Shown here piece after piece: positions 19,656 to 29,348 of a stretch of 38,621 nt of DNA. The first letter of the stretch is position 1, and every line of letters starts with the position of its first letter. The translations under genes were made by a program, and so were the position numbers. Origin of the DNA: Snodgrassella gandavensis (GTDB lineage Bacteria > Pseudomonadota > Gammaproteobacteria > Burkholderiales > Neisseriaceae); contig NZ_CAJZCE010000020.1 of assembly GCF_914768025.1 (NCBI RefSeq), positions 1 to 38,621 on the forward strand, written 5' to 3'. The notes beneath the pieces are model-generated. The model was given only the letters and a program-made list of their open reading frames with translations, was not told where the DNA came from and searched no databases.

Positions 19656-20081
19656 TTTTTATACCTTTTATTTTCAAGTGGTTACATTGTAGTGCTGTTA
19701 ATAAATATTTATTGTTAAAATTTGTAAAATTAACAAACGCTATTTTATGGCTGATAGAGTTTATAAAAGTTAATTTGATAAGCAAGCTTTGTTATTTCAT
19801 TTATTTAATATGCATTTTATAAAGTGATATATAGCTTTGAAGATTGTAACCGGCAGGAATTAATAGAAAAATTTTATGACGTGCTTTTATTATTTTACCT
19901 GAGGAGAAAAAAGAGAAATCAAAAGTAATATTTCAAATAATGCTAATGATAATTGTTATCAATATCCTATTGAAAATATTATTTTTTTATTATTGATTAA
20001 TGTAATACGCGCTTTTAATAACGTTCGAAATTAGTTACAATACATCAATTTTACCAATATTTGCATAAGGTCGGCGCAATT
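19656..20081. other. AT-rich divergent intergenic region upstream of nuoA
   Basis: The region is about 425 bases between the PchB-like gene and nuoA, with no ORF I can support. It contains a Fur-box match (19942-19960). A possible weak nuo promoter has TTTTAA at 20013-20018 and TACAAT at 20036-20041, with 17-base spacing. Confidence 0.5.
19942..19960. promoter_or_regulatory. Fur box upstream of the nuo operon
   Basis: GCTAATGATAATTGTTATC matches the classical 19-base Fur consensus GATAATGATAATCATTATC at 16 positions. It also contains the exact palindrome TGATAA-ttg-TTATCA (19947-19961). It lies about 120 bases before nuoA and 290 bases before the divergent PchB-like gene. In Neisseria meningitidis Fur directly activates nuo genes from an upstream site, so activation here is plausible. 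Its distance from the candidate nuo promoter (over 50 bases upstream of the -35) fits activation better than repression. Confidence 0.7.
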
Positions 20082-20438
20082 ATGCTGGCGAATTATTTCC
20101 CCATCTTAATATTCGTACTGGTTGGCTTTGCCGCCGGTGTTCTGTTTATTTCTCTTGGTCTGTTACTCGGGCCGAATCGTCCGTACAAAATGAAACAGGA
20201 GCCGTTTGAGTGCGGTTTCGAAGCTTTTGAAAATGCACGCATGAAATTCGACGTGCGTTACTATCTGGTAGCCATTTTATTCATCCTGTTTGACCTTGAG
20301 GTAGCTTTCATGGTGCCTTGGGCTGTTGTGTTCAAAGAACTGGGCGCATACGGTTTCTGGTCAATGATGGTGTTTCTGTTGATTCTGGTTATCGGCTTTG
20401 TTTATGAATGGAAAAAAGGCGCTCTGGAATGGGAATAG
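20082..20438 (+). CDS. nuoA: NADH-quinone oxidoreductase subunit A
   Basis: This small membrane subunit sits at the junction of the membrane arm and the quinone site of complex I. It has 118 residues and three hydrophobic segments. The conserved loop [10 protein letters not shown] between the first two carries the Cys typical of the family, and [21 protein letters not shown] is the second signature. The ATG at 20082 is chosen; an in-frame TTG at 20061 would add seven residues unlike the family. It is the first gene of the nuo operon, and its stop overlaps the nuoB start by 10 bases. Confidence 0.95.
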   Translation: MLANYFPILIFVLVGFAAGVLFISLGLLLGPNRPYKMKQEPFECGFEAFENARMKFDVRYYLVAILFILFDLEVAFMVPWAVVFKELGAYGFWSMMVFLLILVIGFVYEWKKGALEWE

Positions 20439-20908
20439 AAGGCGTTTTAAAAAAAGGATTTGTCACAACTACTGCCGATACCGTACTTAATTATGTGCGT
20501 ACCGGTTCATTGTGGCCAGCTACTTTCGGTCTGGCTTGCTGTGCCGTGGAGATGATGCAGGCCGGTGCTGCCCGTTATGACCTTGACCGTTTTGGTATTA
20601 TTTTTCGCCCATCACCGCGCCAGTCTGACCTGATGATTGTGGCCGGTACCCTGTGCAACAAAATGGCTCCCGCATTGCGTCGCGTTTACGACCAGATGGC
20701 CGAGCCACGCTGGGTATTGTCTATGGGTTCCTGTGCCAATGGTGGCGGCTATTATCATTACTCTTATTCTGTGGTGCGTGGTTGCGACCGCATTGTGCCG
20801 GTTGATGTCTATGTACCCGGCTGTCCGCCCACCGCAGAGGCACTGGTTTACGGCCTGTTGCAGTTGCAGCTGAAAATTAAACGTACCGCCACGATTGCGC
20901 GTGTATGA
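20429..20908 (+). CDS. nuoB: NADH-quinone oxidoreductase subunit B
   Basis: This subunit holds the terminal iron-sulfur cluster N2, which passes electrons to quinone. The ATG at 20429, inside the end of nuoA, gives [11 protein letters not shown] and 160 residues. Cluster ligands are visible as the tandem Cys37-Cys38 in [11 protein letters not shown], Cys102 in GSCANGG and Cys132 in [10 protein letters not shown]. An ORF start seven codons earlier is open but does not fit the family. The 20-kDa PSST-type fold is intact and no key residue is missing. Confidence 0.96.
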   Translation: MGIEGVLKKGFVTTTADTVLNYVRTGSLWPATFGLACCAVEMMQAGAARYDLDRFGIIFRPSPRQSDLMIVAGTLCNKMAPALRRVYDQMAEPRWVLSMGSCANGGGYYHYSYSVVRGCDRIVPVDVYVPGCPPTAEALVYGLLQLQLKIKRTATIARV

Positions 20909-20921
20909 AAGTGAGGGAAAT

Positions 20922-21509
20922 ATGGCAGATATAGCAACATTGAAAGCTGTGTGTGAAGCCACTTTCGGCGCTAAAATACGTTATTGTCTTGACCGCGGTG
21001 AACTAACACTGGATTGTGATGCAGCAGATTATCATCAGCTTATGCAAACCCTGCGTGACCATGATGAACTGAAATTTGAAACACTGATTGACCTATGTGG
21101 TGTTGATTACCAGAGCTACAAAGATGAACCGTGGCAAGGCAAGCGCTTTGCCGTTGTCAGCCATCTGTTATCTGTAACCAATAACTGGCGTGTCCGTGTC
21201 CGTGTCTGGGCTGAAGCCGAAGACTTTCCCACCGTCGATTCTGTAGTCGATATCTATAACGGAGCCAACTGGTACGAACGTGAAGCGTTTGATATGTTTG
21301 GCATCCTGTTTAACAACCACCCCGACCTGCGCCGTATTCTTACCGACTATGGCTTTGTTGGTCATCCGTTTCGCAAAGATTTTCCTGTTTCCGGCTATGT
21401 TGAAATGCGCTATGACGAGGCCGAAGGCCGCGTTATTTATCAGCCGGTAACGATTGAACCGCGTGAGATTACCCCGCGCGTGGTGAGAGAGGAGCAGTAC
21501 GGTGTCTAA
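20922..21509 (+). CDS. nuoC: NADH-quinone oxidoreductase subunit C
   Basis: This 30-kDa-type peripheral-arm subunit has 195 residues and is not fused to NuoD, unlike the NuoCD fusion of E. coli. The ATG at 20922 has a good GAGGG ribosome-binding site, 13 bases after the nuoB stop. The signature [41 protein letters not shown] is intact. The C-terminal [17 protein letters not shown] overlaps the nuoD start by eight bases. It carries no cofactor and is needed for assembly around the quinone site. Confidence 0.95.
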   Translation: MADIATLKAVCEATFGAKIRYCLDRGELTLDCDAADYHQLMQTLRDHDELKFETLIDLCGVDYQSYKDEPWQGKRFAVVSHLLSVTNNWRVRVRVWAEAEDFPTVDSVVDIYNGANWYEREAFDMFGILFNNHPDLRRILTDYGFVGHPFRKDFPVSGYVEMRYDEAEGRVIYQPVTIEPREITPRVVREEQYGV

Positions 21510-22755
21510 GTTACGCAATTACACCATTAATTTCGGGCCGCAGCATCCGGCTGCACATGGCGTATTACGCCTGATTCTGGAAATGGATGGTGAAAACATC
21601 GTTCGTGCCGACCCGCATATCGGCCTGTTACATCGTGGTACGGAAAAATTGGCGGAAACACGGACTTATTTGCAGACACTGCCGTATATGGACCGTCTGG
21701 ATTATGTATCCATGATGTGTAATGAACAGGCCTACTGCCTGTCGGTTGAACGTCTGCTCAATATTGAAGTACCTATTCGTGCCCAGTATATCCGTGTGAT
21801 GTTTGCCGAGATTACCCGTATTCTCAATCATCTGATGGGTATAGGTTCGCATGCACTGGATATCGGTGCCATGACGGTATTTCTTTACGCATTCCGCGAG
21901 CGTGAAGACCTGATGGATATCTACGAGGCAGTGTCTGGTGCACGCATGCATGCTGCCTATTTCCGTCCCGGTGGTGTATACCGCGACTTGCCGGATTTCA
22001 TGCCAAAATATGAATCCAGCAAATACCGCAATGCCAAACTACTGCAAAAACTTAATGCCAGCCGTGAAGGCACACTGCTGGATTTTATTGAAGACTTTAC
22101 CAAGCGTTTTCCCGCCTGTGTAGATGAATATGAAAATCTGCTTACCGACAACCGTATCTGGAAGCAGCGTACTGTCGGCATAGGCGTGGTTTCACCAGAG
22201 CGCGCCCTGCAAAAAGGCTTTACCGGTGTCATGTTGCGCGGTTCCGGTATTGAATGGGATGTACGCAAAAAACAACCTTACGATGCCTATGCTAATGTAG
22301 ATTTTGATATACCGGTGGGCATCAATGGCGATTGCTATGACCGTTATTTGTGCCGTATTCATGAGATGCGTCAGGCCAACCGCATTATCCGCCAGTGTGT
22401 GGACTGGCTGAAAGCCAACCCAGGCCCGGTGATTATTGACGACCATACCGTGGCACCGCCACCCCGTACCGCCATGAAAGACGGGATGGAAGAACTGATT
22501 CATCACTTCAAACTGTTTACTGAAGGTATGCATGTGCCAGAAGGTGAAGTCTATGTGCCTACTGAACATCCAAAAGGTGAATTTGGTGTCTATCTGATTT
22601 CCGATGGTGCCAATAAACCTTACCGGATGAAAATCCGTGCTCCGGGTTTTGCCCATTTGCAGGGCATGGATGAAATGGCGCGCGGCCACATGCTGGCGGA
22701 TGTGGTTGCCATTATTGGTACACAGGATATTGTATTCGGGGAGGTGGATAGATAA
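21502..22755 (+). CDS. nuoD: NADH-quinone oxidoreductase subunit D
   Basis: This 49-kDa-type subunit forms the quinone pocket with NuoB. It has 417 residues and starts at a GTG (21502), supported by GAGAGGAG upstream and by the family N-terminus [20 protein letters not shown]. His19 in HPAAHG and Tyr68 in DRLDYVSMM are spaced as the quinone-contacting His38/Tyr87 pair of Thermus Nqo4. The remnant [NiFe]-hydrogenase-like fold and the C-terminal DIVFGEVDR are normal. Its stop overlaps the nuoE start (TAATG). Confidence 0.96.
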   Translation: MSKLRNYTINFGPQHPAAHGVLRLILEMDGENIVRADPHIGLLHRGTEKLAETRTYLQTLPYMDRLDYVSMMCNEQAYCLSVERLLNIEVPIRAQYIRVMFAEITRILNHLMGIGSHALDIGAMTVFLYAFREREDLMDIYEAVSGARMHAAYFRPGGVYRDLPDFMPKYESSKYRNAKLLQKLNASREGTLLDFIEDFTKRFPACVDEYENLLTDNRIWKQRTVGIGVVSPERALQKGFTGVMLRGSGIEWDVRKKQPYDAYANVDFDIPVGINGDCYDRYLCRIHEMRQANRIIRQCVDWLKANPGPVIIDDHTVAPPPRTAMKDGMEELIHHFKLFTEGMHVPEGEVYVPTEHPKGEFGVYLISDGANKPYRMKIRAPGFAHLQGMDEMARGHMLADVVAIIGTQDIVFGEVDR

Positions 22756-23228
22756 TGTTGTCCGCTGATAGCTTAAAACAGATTGATACAGAACTGGCAA
22801 AATACCCGGCCGACCAGCGCCGCAGTGCCATTATGTCTGCCTTGCGTATTGCGCAGACGGAGCTGGGCTGGTTGGAGCCTGAAATTATTGAAGAAGTGGC
22901 TGATTATATTGGTATTCCACCAGCGCAGGCGTTGGAAGTGGCTACTTTTTATAATATGTACAACCTCAAGCCAGTTGGTAAATACAAACTAACCGTATGT
23001 ACTAATCTGCCCTGTGCCCTGCGTGGTGGCGTGAATGCTGGTGAGTATCTGCAAAAACGTCTCGGTATCCGCTATGGTGAAACTACTGCTGATGGTAAAT
23101 ACACCTTGGTAGAAGGCGAGTGCATGGGTGCCTGTGGCGATGCGCCGGTGATGTTAGTGAATAATCATAAAATGTGTAGCTTTATGAGCGAAGAAGCCAT
23201 TGAAGCGAAACTGGCGGAGTTGAACTGA
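22755..23228 (+). CDS. nuoE: NADH-quinone oxidoreductase subunit E
   Basis: This 24-kDa-type subunit of 157 residues carries the 2Fe-2S cluster N1a. All four ligands are seen: Cys82 and Cys87 (VCTNLPC) and Cys123 and Cys127 (ECMGAC). The N-terminal helical bundle is followed by the thioredoxin-like cluster domain. The start overlaps the nuoD stop by one base, and the stop overlaps the nuoF start by one base (TGATG), so the three are likely translationally coupled. Confidence 0.95.
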   Translation: MLSADSLKQIDTELAKYPADQRRSAIMSALRIAQTELGWLEPEIIEEVADYIGIPPAQALEVATFYNMYNLKPVGKYKLTVCTNLPCALRGGVNAGEYLQKRLGIRYGETTADGKYTLVEGECMGACGDAPVMLVNNHKMCSFMSEEAIEAKLAELN

Positions 23229-24523
23229 TGGCAATGTACCAGAATGGCGTGATTTTCGATCAGGTTGATACTTCCGATCCCAATTGCTGGACGCTGGAAG
23301 CCTATATAGCACGTGGTGGCTATCAGGCATTGAAAAAAATCATCAATGAAAAAATGTCACCAGATGATGTTATTGCTGAGCTTAAAACTTCCGGTCTGCG
23401 TGGTCGCGGTGGTGCCGGCTTTCCCACCGGGCTGAAATGGAGCTTTATGCCGCGTTCGTTTCCGGGCACCAAATATGTTGTCTGCAATACTGATGAAGGC
23501 GAACCGGGCACATTCAAGGATCGCGATATCATTGATTACAATCCGCATGCGCTGATTGAAGGCATGATTATCGGTGGCTATGCCATGGGTGCAGCCACCG
23601 GCTATAACTATATTCATGGTGAAATCTTTGAAAGCTATCAGCGTTTTGAGGCTGCCTTGCAACAGGCGCGTTTAGCTGGCTTTCTGGGACAGAATATTCT
23701 GGGCAGCGATTTCAGTTTTGAGCTGCATGCCCATCATGGCTATGGTGCTTATATCTGTGGCGAAGAAACTGCGCTGCTGGAATCTCTGGAAGGCAAGAAA
23801 GGCCAGCCGCGCTTCAAACCGCCTTTTCCAGCTTCATATGGCTTATACGGCAAACCTACTACCGTCAATAACACTGAAACCTTTTCCTCAGTGCCATTCA
23901 TTATTCGTGATGGCGGCCAGCAGTTTGCCGATAAGGGTATTCCGAATAATGGCGGAACCAAACTCTTTTCCGTATCCGGCCATGTTGAGCGTCCGGGTAA
24001 CTACGAAGTTCCACTAGGTACACCGTTCAAAGATTTGCTGGCAATGTGCGGTGGCATGCGTAATGGTAAAAAACTCAAAGCGGTGATTCCGGGTGGTTCT
24101 TCTGCGCCAGTATTGCCGGCTGACATTATGATGGAACTGACCATGGATTATGACGCTATTGCCAAAGCCGGTTCAATGCTCGGTTCTGGTGCCGTAATCG
24201 TCATGGACGAGGATGTCTGCATGGTGAAAGCGCTGGAGCGGCTGAGCTATTTCTATTTTGAAGAATCATGCGGCCAATGCACGCCCTGCCGTGAAGGAAC
24301 CGGCTGGCTATATCGCATTATTCACCGTATTACCTCTGGTAAAGGACGGCCGGAGGATCTGGATTTGCTGGAATCAGTTGGCAGCAATATGTCCGGACGC
24401 ACCATCTGTGCATTGGCGGACGCTGCAGTGATGCCGATACAGGGCTTTATGAAGCATTTTCGTTCCGAGTTTGAGCACTATATCGAACACGGCAAACCCA
24501 TGAAAGAACATCGCTGGTGCTAA
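23228..24523 (+). CDS. nuoF: NADH-quinone oxidoreductase subunit F
   Basis: This 51-kDa-type subunit oxidises NADH through FMN. It has 431 residues. The NADH/FMN-binding loop [13 protein letters not shown] spans residues 59-71. FMN contacts are expected in the [17 protein letters not shown] and [19 protein letters not shown] segments. Cluster N3 ligands are Cys348, Cys351 and Cys354 in [12 protein letters not shown], plus Cys394 in [12 protein letters not shown] 32-base gap separates it from nuoG, one of the wider spaces in the operon. Confidence 0.96.
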   Translation: MAMYQNGVIFDQVDTSDPNCWTLEAYIARGGYQALKKIINEKMSPDDVIAELKTSGLRGRGGAGFPTGLKWSFMPRSFPGTKYVVCNTDEGEPGTFKDRDIIDYNPHALIEGMIIGGYAMGAATGYNYIHGEIFESYQRFEAALQQARLAGFLGQNILGSDFSFELHAHHGYGAYICGEETALLESLEGKKGQPRFKPPFPASYGLYGKPTTVNNTETFSSVPFIIRDGGQQFADKGIPNNGGTKLFSVSGHVERPGNYEVPLGTPFKDLLAMCGGMRNGKKLKAVIPGGSSAPVLPADIMMELTMDYDAIAKAGSMLGSGAVIVMDEDVCMVKALERLSYFYFEESCGQCTPCREGTGWLYRIIHRITSGKGRPEDLDLLESVGSNMSGRTICALADAAVMPIQGFMKHFRSEFEHYIEHGKPMKEHRWC

Positions 24524-24555
24524 GGCACTATCTGCTTAATTAGGATTGCGAACCT

Positions 24556-26808
24556 ATGTTACAAATTCAAATTGACGGTAAACAACTCTCTGTCGAGCAG
24601 GGTAGTACGGTGATGGAAGCCGCCCATCAGGCCGGTACCTTTATTCCGCATTTTTGCTATCACAAAAAATTGTCTATTGCCGCTAACTGTCGCATGTGTC
24701 TGGTTGAGGTAGAAAAATCACGCAAGCCGTTACCTGCTTGTGCTACACCGGTTACCGATGGCATGGTGGTTAAAACCGGCTCCGCTCTGACTAAAGATGC
24801 CCAGAAAGGGGTAATGGAGTTTTTACTGATTAACCACCCGCTGGATTGCCCGATCTGTGATCAGGGCGGTGAATGTCTGTTGCAGGATTTGTCAATGGGC
24901 TATGGTAAAAGCGCTAGCCGTTATACCGAAGCCAAACATGCTGTAGTCGGCAAGGAAATGGGGCCACTGGTGTCTGCTGCGGAAATGAGCCGCTGTATAC
25001 ACTGTACCCGCTGTATTCGCTTTACTGAAGAAATTGCCGGCAAACAGGAATTGGCAATGAAAAATCGTGGTGAACATTCCGAAATTACCCCGTTTGCCGG
25101 AAAAACACTGGAAACCGAGCTATCTGGTAATGTGATTGATTTGTGTCCGGTCGGTGCCTTAACCAGCAAACCGTTTCGCTATGACAGTCGTTCATGGGAG
25201 TTAAGCCGGCGTAAATCCATCTCTGCTCATGATGCCTTGGGCAGCAATCTGATTGTTCAGACCAAAGACCATACCGTGCGTCGTGTGCTGCCACTAGAAA
25301 ATGAAGCCATCAATGAATGCTGGCTCAGTGACCGTGACCGTTTTGCCTATGCAGGATTGTATCAGCAGCGTTTAACTCAACCACAAATCAAACAGGATAA
25401 CCAGTGGCATACTGTCGACTGGCAAACCGCACTGGATTATGTAGCCAAGGGCTTACATGGCGTTAGCCATGACTTCGGTGCCAATGGGATTGGTATGTGG
25501 GTTAATCCGGCCAATACCATTGAAGAAATGCATCTGGCGCGTAAACTGGCTGATGGACTTGGTGTCACTGCTGTAGACAGCCGCCTGCGTTCGCTGGATG
25601 GCCGTTTGGCTGCCGCTGCTAAAGGCGCTCACTGGCTGGGGCAGAGCATCGAACAACTGGCAACAAACGAAGTGATTCTGATAGTCGGTGCACGTTTGCG
25701 GCAGGAACAGCCACTACTCACAGCCCGTATTCGTCAGGTGGCCAAAAACGGTACCAAAGTAGCTATTCTGGCCGCTGCTGCTGAAGAACTGTTTATGCCT
25801 TTGCTGGCACAAGTGAGCCTGCATCCGTATCAGTGGATTGACTGGCTGAGTGATGCACTTAACAGCGAAGTAGGGCAGGCATTATTACAGGCGCAAAAAG
25901 CCAGCATTATTCTTGGTGCTGATGTACTGAACCATCCGGATGCCGCTGCTGTTTATGCTGCTGCACAGGACTTGGCTGTGGCTACCGATAGCATTCTCGG
26001 GGTATTGCCACAGGCTGCCAATAGTATTGGTGCCGAAGTGCTTGGTGCGGCTGCCAGAAAAATAGAACACACCATTGCTGCACAGATTGCGCAGCCAAAA
26101 CAAGCAGTGATGTTGCTTAATGTCGAGCCAGATATGGATGTCGCCAATGGTGCTGCGGCCATTGCCGCGTTGAAACAGGCACAGACAGTGATGGCATTCA
26201 GCGCGTACGACAGTGAAGTATTGCGTGAAGTGGCCGATGTCATGCTGCCAATTACTCCGTTTACCGAAACATCCGGCAGCTTTATCAGCATGGAAGGTCG
26301 TTTGCAGTCTTTCCATGGCGTGGTACAGGCCTATGGTGAAGCAAGACCATTATGGAAAGTATTGCGTGTACTGGGCAACGTGCTTGAACTGCCGGGCTTT
26401 GAATATGAAAACACCCAGCAAATCTTGACTGATGCACTTGCCAAAGACCAGTTACCGACCTTATTGAATAACCATATTCAACCGGTTGCTAGCACTGATC
26501 CAGCTATCAGTCTGGTACGTGTTGGCGGAGTCAGTCTGTATGCTACTGATGGCATTGTGCGTCGTTCTGCGCCCTTGCAAAACACAGTACATGCCGCAGT
26601 GCCCACAGCGCGGATTCACAGCGCTACGCTGAATGCGCTGGGGCTGGCTGCTGGGGATAGCGCATTAGCCAGACAGGGAAATAGTATCGTGGCCGTTACT
26701 GTGGCTGCTGACGACACCCTGCCGGAAAACGTACTGTTGTTGCCATTACATCAGAGTAACTGGCAATTGGGTGCTTTATTGACCACTGTTGAATTGAGTA
26801 AAGGATAA
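24556..26808 (+). CDS. nuoG: NADH-quinone oxidoreductase subunit G
   Basis: This 75-kDa-type subunit of 750 residues passes electrons from NuoF toward NuoI. The N-terminal ferredoxin part has Cys34, Cys45, Cys48 and Cys62 for N1b. His94, Cys98, Cys101 and Cys107 bind N5, and Cys147, Cys150, Cys153 and Cys197 bind N4. The molybdopterin-oxidoreductase-like C-terminal domain follows without a cofactor. At its start the four extra cysteines of the N7 cluster found in E. coli and Thermus are absent (the segment reads [14 protein letters not shown]), so this is the mitochondrial-like type. Many Ala-rich helices make up the C-terminal half. Confidence 0.96.
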   Translation: MLQIQIDGKQLSVEQGSTVMEAAHQAGTFIPHFCYHKKLSIAANCRMCLVEVEKSRKPLPACATPVTDGMVVKTGSALTKDAQKGVMEFLLINHPLDCPICDQGGECLLQDLSMGYGKSASRYTEAKHAVVGKEMGPLVSAAEMSRCIHCTRCIRFTEEIAGKQELAMKNRGEHSEITPFAGKTLETELSGNVIDLCPVGALTSKPFRYDSRSWELSRRKSISAHDALGSNLIVQTKDHTVRRVLPLENEAINECWLSDRDRFAYAGLYQQRLTQPQIKQDNQWHTVDWQTALDYVAKGLHGVSHDFGANGIGMWVNPANTIEEMHLARKLADGLGVTAVDSRLRSLDGRLAAAAKGAHWLGQSIEQLATNEVILIVGARLRQEQPLLTARIRQVAKNGTKVAILAAAAEELFMPLLAQVSLHPYQWIDWLSDALNSEVGQALLQAQKASIILGADVLNHPDAAAVYAAAQDLAVATDSILGVLPQAANSIGAEVLGAAARKIEHTIAAQIAQPKQAVMLLNVEPDMDVANGAAAIAALKQAQTVMAFSAYDSEVLREVADVMLPITPFTETSGSFISMEGRLQSFHGVVQAYGEARPLWKVLRVLGNVLELPGFEYENTQQILTDALAKDQLPTLLNNHIQPVASTDPAISLVRVGGVSLYATDGIVRRSAPLQNTVHAAVPTARIHSATLNALGLAAGDSALARQGNSIVAVTVAADDTLPENVLLLPLHQSNWQLGALLTTVELSKG

Positions 26809-26810
26809 TC

Positions 26811-27860
26811 ATGCAAGCGTGGTTTCAACAATTACTGGGTAACGACTTCGGCTTACTGGTGTCTGTCATCGTCAAAATAGTCATCATCATGCTGCCGCTG
26901 ATTCTTACCGTGGCTTACCTGACTTATTTTGAACGTAAAGTTATTGGTTACATGCAGTTGCGCGTTGGCCCGAACGTAACCGGCCCCTATGGCTTAATCC
27001 AGCCCTTCGCGGACGTATTAAAACTGTTATTCAAAGAAGTTACCCGCCCGTCGCAGGCCAACAAGGCATTGTTCTATATCGGGCCGATGATGTCGCTGAT
27101 GCCGGCTTTTGCTGCGTGGGCAGTGATTCCATTCAGTGAAAGCTGGTTTCTAACCAGAATCAATGCCGGTTTGCTCTATATCCTGATGATTACCTCTCTG
27201 TCTGTGTATGGTGTCATCATTGCTGGCTGGGCTTCCAACTCCAAATATGCCTTTCTGGGTGCCATGCGTGCTTCGGCACAAACTATCTCCTATGAAATAG
27301 CGATGGGTTTTGCCCTGATTGGGGTGATAATGGTATCCGGCAGCATGGATTTTCACGATATCGTGATGGCACAAGCCAAAGGCTATGCCGGTGGTTCGGT
27401 TTTTTCATGGAACTGGTTGCCATTGTTCCCATTGTTTGTGGTGTATCTGATTTCCGCAGTGGCCGAAACCAATCGTGCCCCGTTTGACGTGGCCGAAGGT
27501 GAGTCGGAAATTGTTGCTGGTTTTCATGTCGAGTATTCTGGTTTTGCTTTCGCCTTATTTTTTCTGGCCGAATATATATTCATGATTCTGGTAGCTGCCC
27601 TGACTGCACTGTTATTCTTTGGCGGCTGGTTATCACCTTTCCCGCAAAGCTGGGGTTTCATTGGTACACCAAGCGTACTGTGGATGTTCCTGAAAATGGC
27701 GCTGGTGTTGTACTTTTACCTGTGGATACGGGCAACTTTCCCGCGCTACCGCTACGATCAGATTATGCGTCTGGGCTGGAAAGTACTGATTCCGGTAACC
27801 ATCGTCGCAGTGATTGTGTTGGGTTTATGGATGATTTCACCCCTGTCTTTATGGCGTTAA
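26811..27860 (+). CDS. nuoH: NADH-quinone oxidoreductase subunit H
   Basis: This ND1-type membrane subunit of 349 residues forms the entry of the quinone chamber, with about eight hydrophobic segments. The conserved [38 protein letters not shown] and the acidic loop [26 protein letters not shown] are intact. These carry glutamates thought to couple quinone reduction to proton movement. The gene starts two bases after the nuoG stop. Confidence 0.96.
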   Translation: MQAWFQQLLGNDFGLLVSVIVKIVIIMLPLILTVAYLTYFERKVIGYMQLRVGPNVTGPYGLIQPFADVLKLLFKEVTRPSQANKALFYIGPMMSLMPAFAAWAVIPFSESWFLTRINAGLLYILMITSLSVYGVIIAGWASNSKYAFLGAMRASAQTISYEIAMGFALIGVIMVSGSMDFHDIVMAQAKGYAGGSVFSWNWLPLFPLFVVYLISAVAETNRAPFDVAEGESEIVAGFHVEYSGFAFALFFLAEYIFMILVAALTALLFFGGWLSPFPQSWGFIGTPSVLWMFLKMALVLYFYLWIRATFPRYRYDQIMRLGWKVLIPVTIVAVIVLGLWMISPLSLWR

Positions 27861-27878
27861 ACAGGGAGAGGCACTGAT

Positions 27879-28358
27879 ATGGCAAATATAATTAAAACTT
27901 TTCTGATGACCGAGTTGCTTGCGGGCATGAAAGTAACCTTAAAGAACTTTTTTGCACGTAAAGAAACCATTTATTTCCCCGAAGAAAAAACCCCACAATC
28001 GGTTCGGTTTCGTGGTCTGCATGCGCAGCGGCGCTATCCCAATGGCGAAGAGCGCTGCATTGCCTGCAAACTGTGTGAAGCCGTGTGTCCGGCGATGGCG
28101 ATTAATATCGAGTCGGAAAAGCGCGAGGATGGTACACGGCGAACAACCCGTTATGATATCGATCTGACTAAATGTATCTTCTGCGGTTTCTGTGAAGAAG
28201 CCTGTCCAGTAGACGCCATTGTAGAAACACAGATTTTCGAATATCACGGTGAAAAACGCGGAGATCTGTATTTCACTAAACCCATGTTGCTGGCAATTGG
28301 CGATCGCTATGAAGAAGATATCGCCAAATGCAAAGCCGCAGATGCACCGTATCGCTAA
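27879..28358 (+). CDS. nuoI: NADH-quinone oxidoreductase subunit I
   Basis: This ferredoxin-like subunit of 159 residues carries the two 4Fe-4S clusters N6a and N6b. The motifs are [12 protein letters not shown] (Cys60, 63, 66, 70) and [12 protein letters not shown] (Cys99, 102, 105, 109). An amphipathic N-terminal helix of about 30 residues attaches it to the membrane arm. The start follows a CAGGGAGAGG ribosome-binding site, 18 bases after the nuoH stop. Confidence 0.96.
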   Translation: MANIIKTFLMTELLAGMKVTLKNFFARKETIYFPEEKTPQSVRFRGLHAQRRYPNGEERCIACKLCEAVCPAMAINIESEKREDGTRRTTRYDIDLTKCIFCGFCEEACPVDAIVETQIFEYHGEKRGDLYFTKPMLLAIGDRYEEDIAKCKAADAPYR

Positions 28359-28367
28359 GGGGTAGTC

Positions 28368-29021
28368 ATGAATTTACCATTAATACTGTTTTATGTATTT
28401 GCCGCGGTTATTCTGCTTGGCGCAATAAATACAGTAATTGCCAAAAATCCGGTACATGCAGTTTTGTTTCTGGTGCTGACATTCTGTGCCAGTGCCATGA
28501 TGTGGATTCTGATGCAGGCCGAATTTCTGGGTATTGTGCTGGTAGTGGTCTATGTAGGGGCAGTAATGGTGCTGTTCCTGTTTGTCATCATGATGCTCAA
28601 TATTGATATTGAACAGATGCGCGCCGGATTCTGGCGTCATGCGCCCATTGCCGCGCTGGTAGGTATTCTCACCGCCGCACTGCTGATTGTGATTCTGGTG
28701 AATCCGCAACTGGATCTGGCACATCTGGGGACAGACAAGCCATTGCCGGCTGATTACAGTAATGTACGCGACTTAGGTATGCAGATTTACACTACCTATC
28801 TGTTACCGTTTGAACTGGCCGCCATATTGCTGGTACTGGGGATGGTAGCCGCCATTGCACTGGTACACCGGCAAACGCATAATCCGCGCCGTACCAATCC
28901 GGCCGAACAAGTTAAAGTGCAGGCAAAAGACCGCTTCCGTATGGTGAAAATGCAGCCTGAAGTGGCTACACCAGTAACCGAAACCAGTGAAGAAGTGACA
29001 GAAGGGGAGAAAAAAGCATGA
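28368..29021 (+). CDS. nuoJ: NADH-quinone oxidoreductase subunit J
   Basis: This ND6-type membrane subunit has 217 residues and five hydrophobic segments. [21 protein letters not shown] is the signature of the third segment, which contains the pi-bulge helix of the family. After the last segment a charged tail of about 50 residues (to [11 protein letters not shown]-like residues) extends into the cytoplasm, longer than in E. coli NuoJ (184 residues). The stop overlaps the nuoK start by four bases. Confidence 0.94.
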   Translation: MNLPLILFYVFAAVILLGAINTVIAKNPVHAVLFLVLTFCASAMMWILMQAEFLGIVLVVVYVGAVMVLFLFVIMMLNIDIEQMRAGFWRHAPIAALVGILTAALLIVILVNPQLDLAHLGTDKPLPADYSNVRDLGMQIYTTYLLPFELAAILLVLGMVAAIALVHRQTHNPRRTNPAEQVKVQAKDRFRMVKMQPEVATPVTETSEEVTEGEKKA

Positions 29022-29323
29022 TTACCTTAACCCATTATCTGGTTCTCAGCGCGATATTATTTGCCATTTCTGCCATGGGCATCTTTATGAACCGCAAAAA
29101 TGTACTCGTGCTGCTGATGTCAATCGAATTAATGCTGCTGGCGGTGAACTTTAATTTCGTGGCTTTTTCCCGTTATCTCGGTGACACGGCCGGACAGATT
29201 TTCGTCTTTTTTATTCTGACAGTTGCTGCGGCTGAATCTGCTATTGGCCTGGCGATTATGGTGCTGATTTTCCGTAACCGTCAGAGCATTAACGTACAGG
29301 ATCTGGATAGTCTCAAAGGCTAA
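29018..29323 (+). CDS. nuoK: NADH-quinone oxidoreductase subunit K
   Basis: This ND4L-type subunit has 101 residues, three hydrophobic segments and a normal length. Glu37 in [13 protein letters not shown] and Glu73 in [11 protein letters not shown] correspond to the two membrane glutamates of the proton pathway. It overlaps nuoJ by four bases (ATGA), and a 25-base space with GAGAGGA leads to nuoL. Confidence 0.95.
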   Translation: MITLTHYLVLSAILFAISAMGIFMNRKNVLVLLMSIELMLLAVNFNFVAFSRYLGDTAGQIFVFFILTVAAAESAIGLAIMVLIFRNRQSINVQDLDSLKG

Positions 29324-29348
29324 CGGGTGAGAGGAACGAGAGAAAATT

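Noticed and set aside
28951-28961. gcagcctgaa in nuoJ, resembling a Neisseriaceae uptake-sequence core
   Set aside because: A single occurrence within a coding region is not evidence for an uptake dialect; no dense set of any known variant was noticed.
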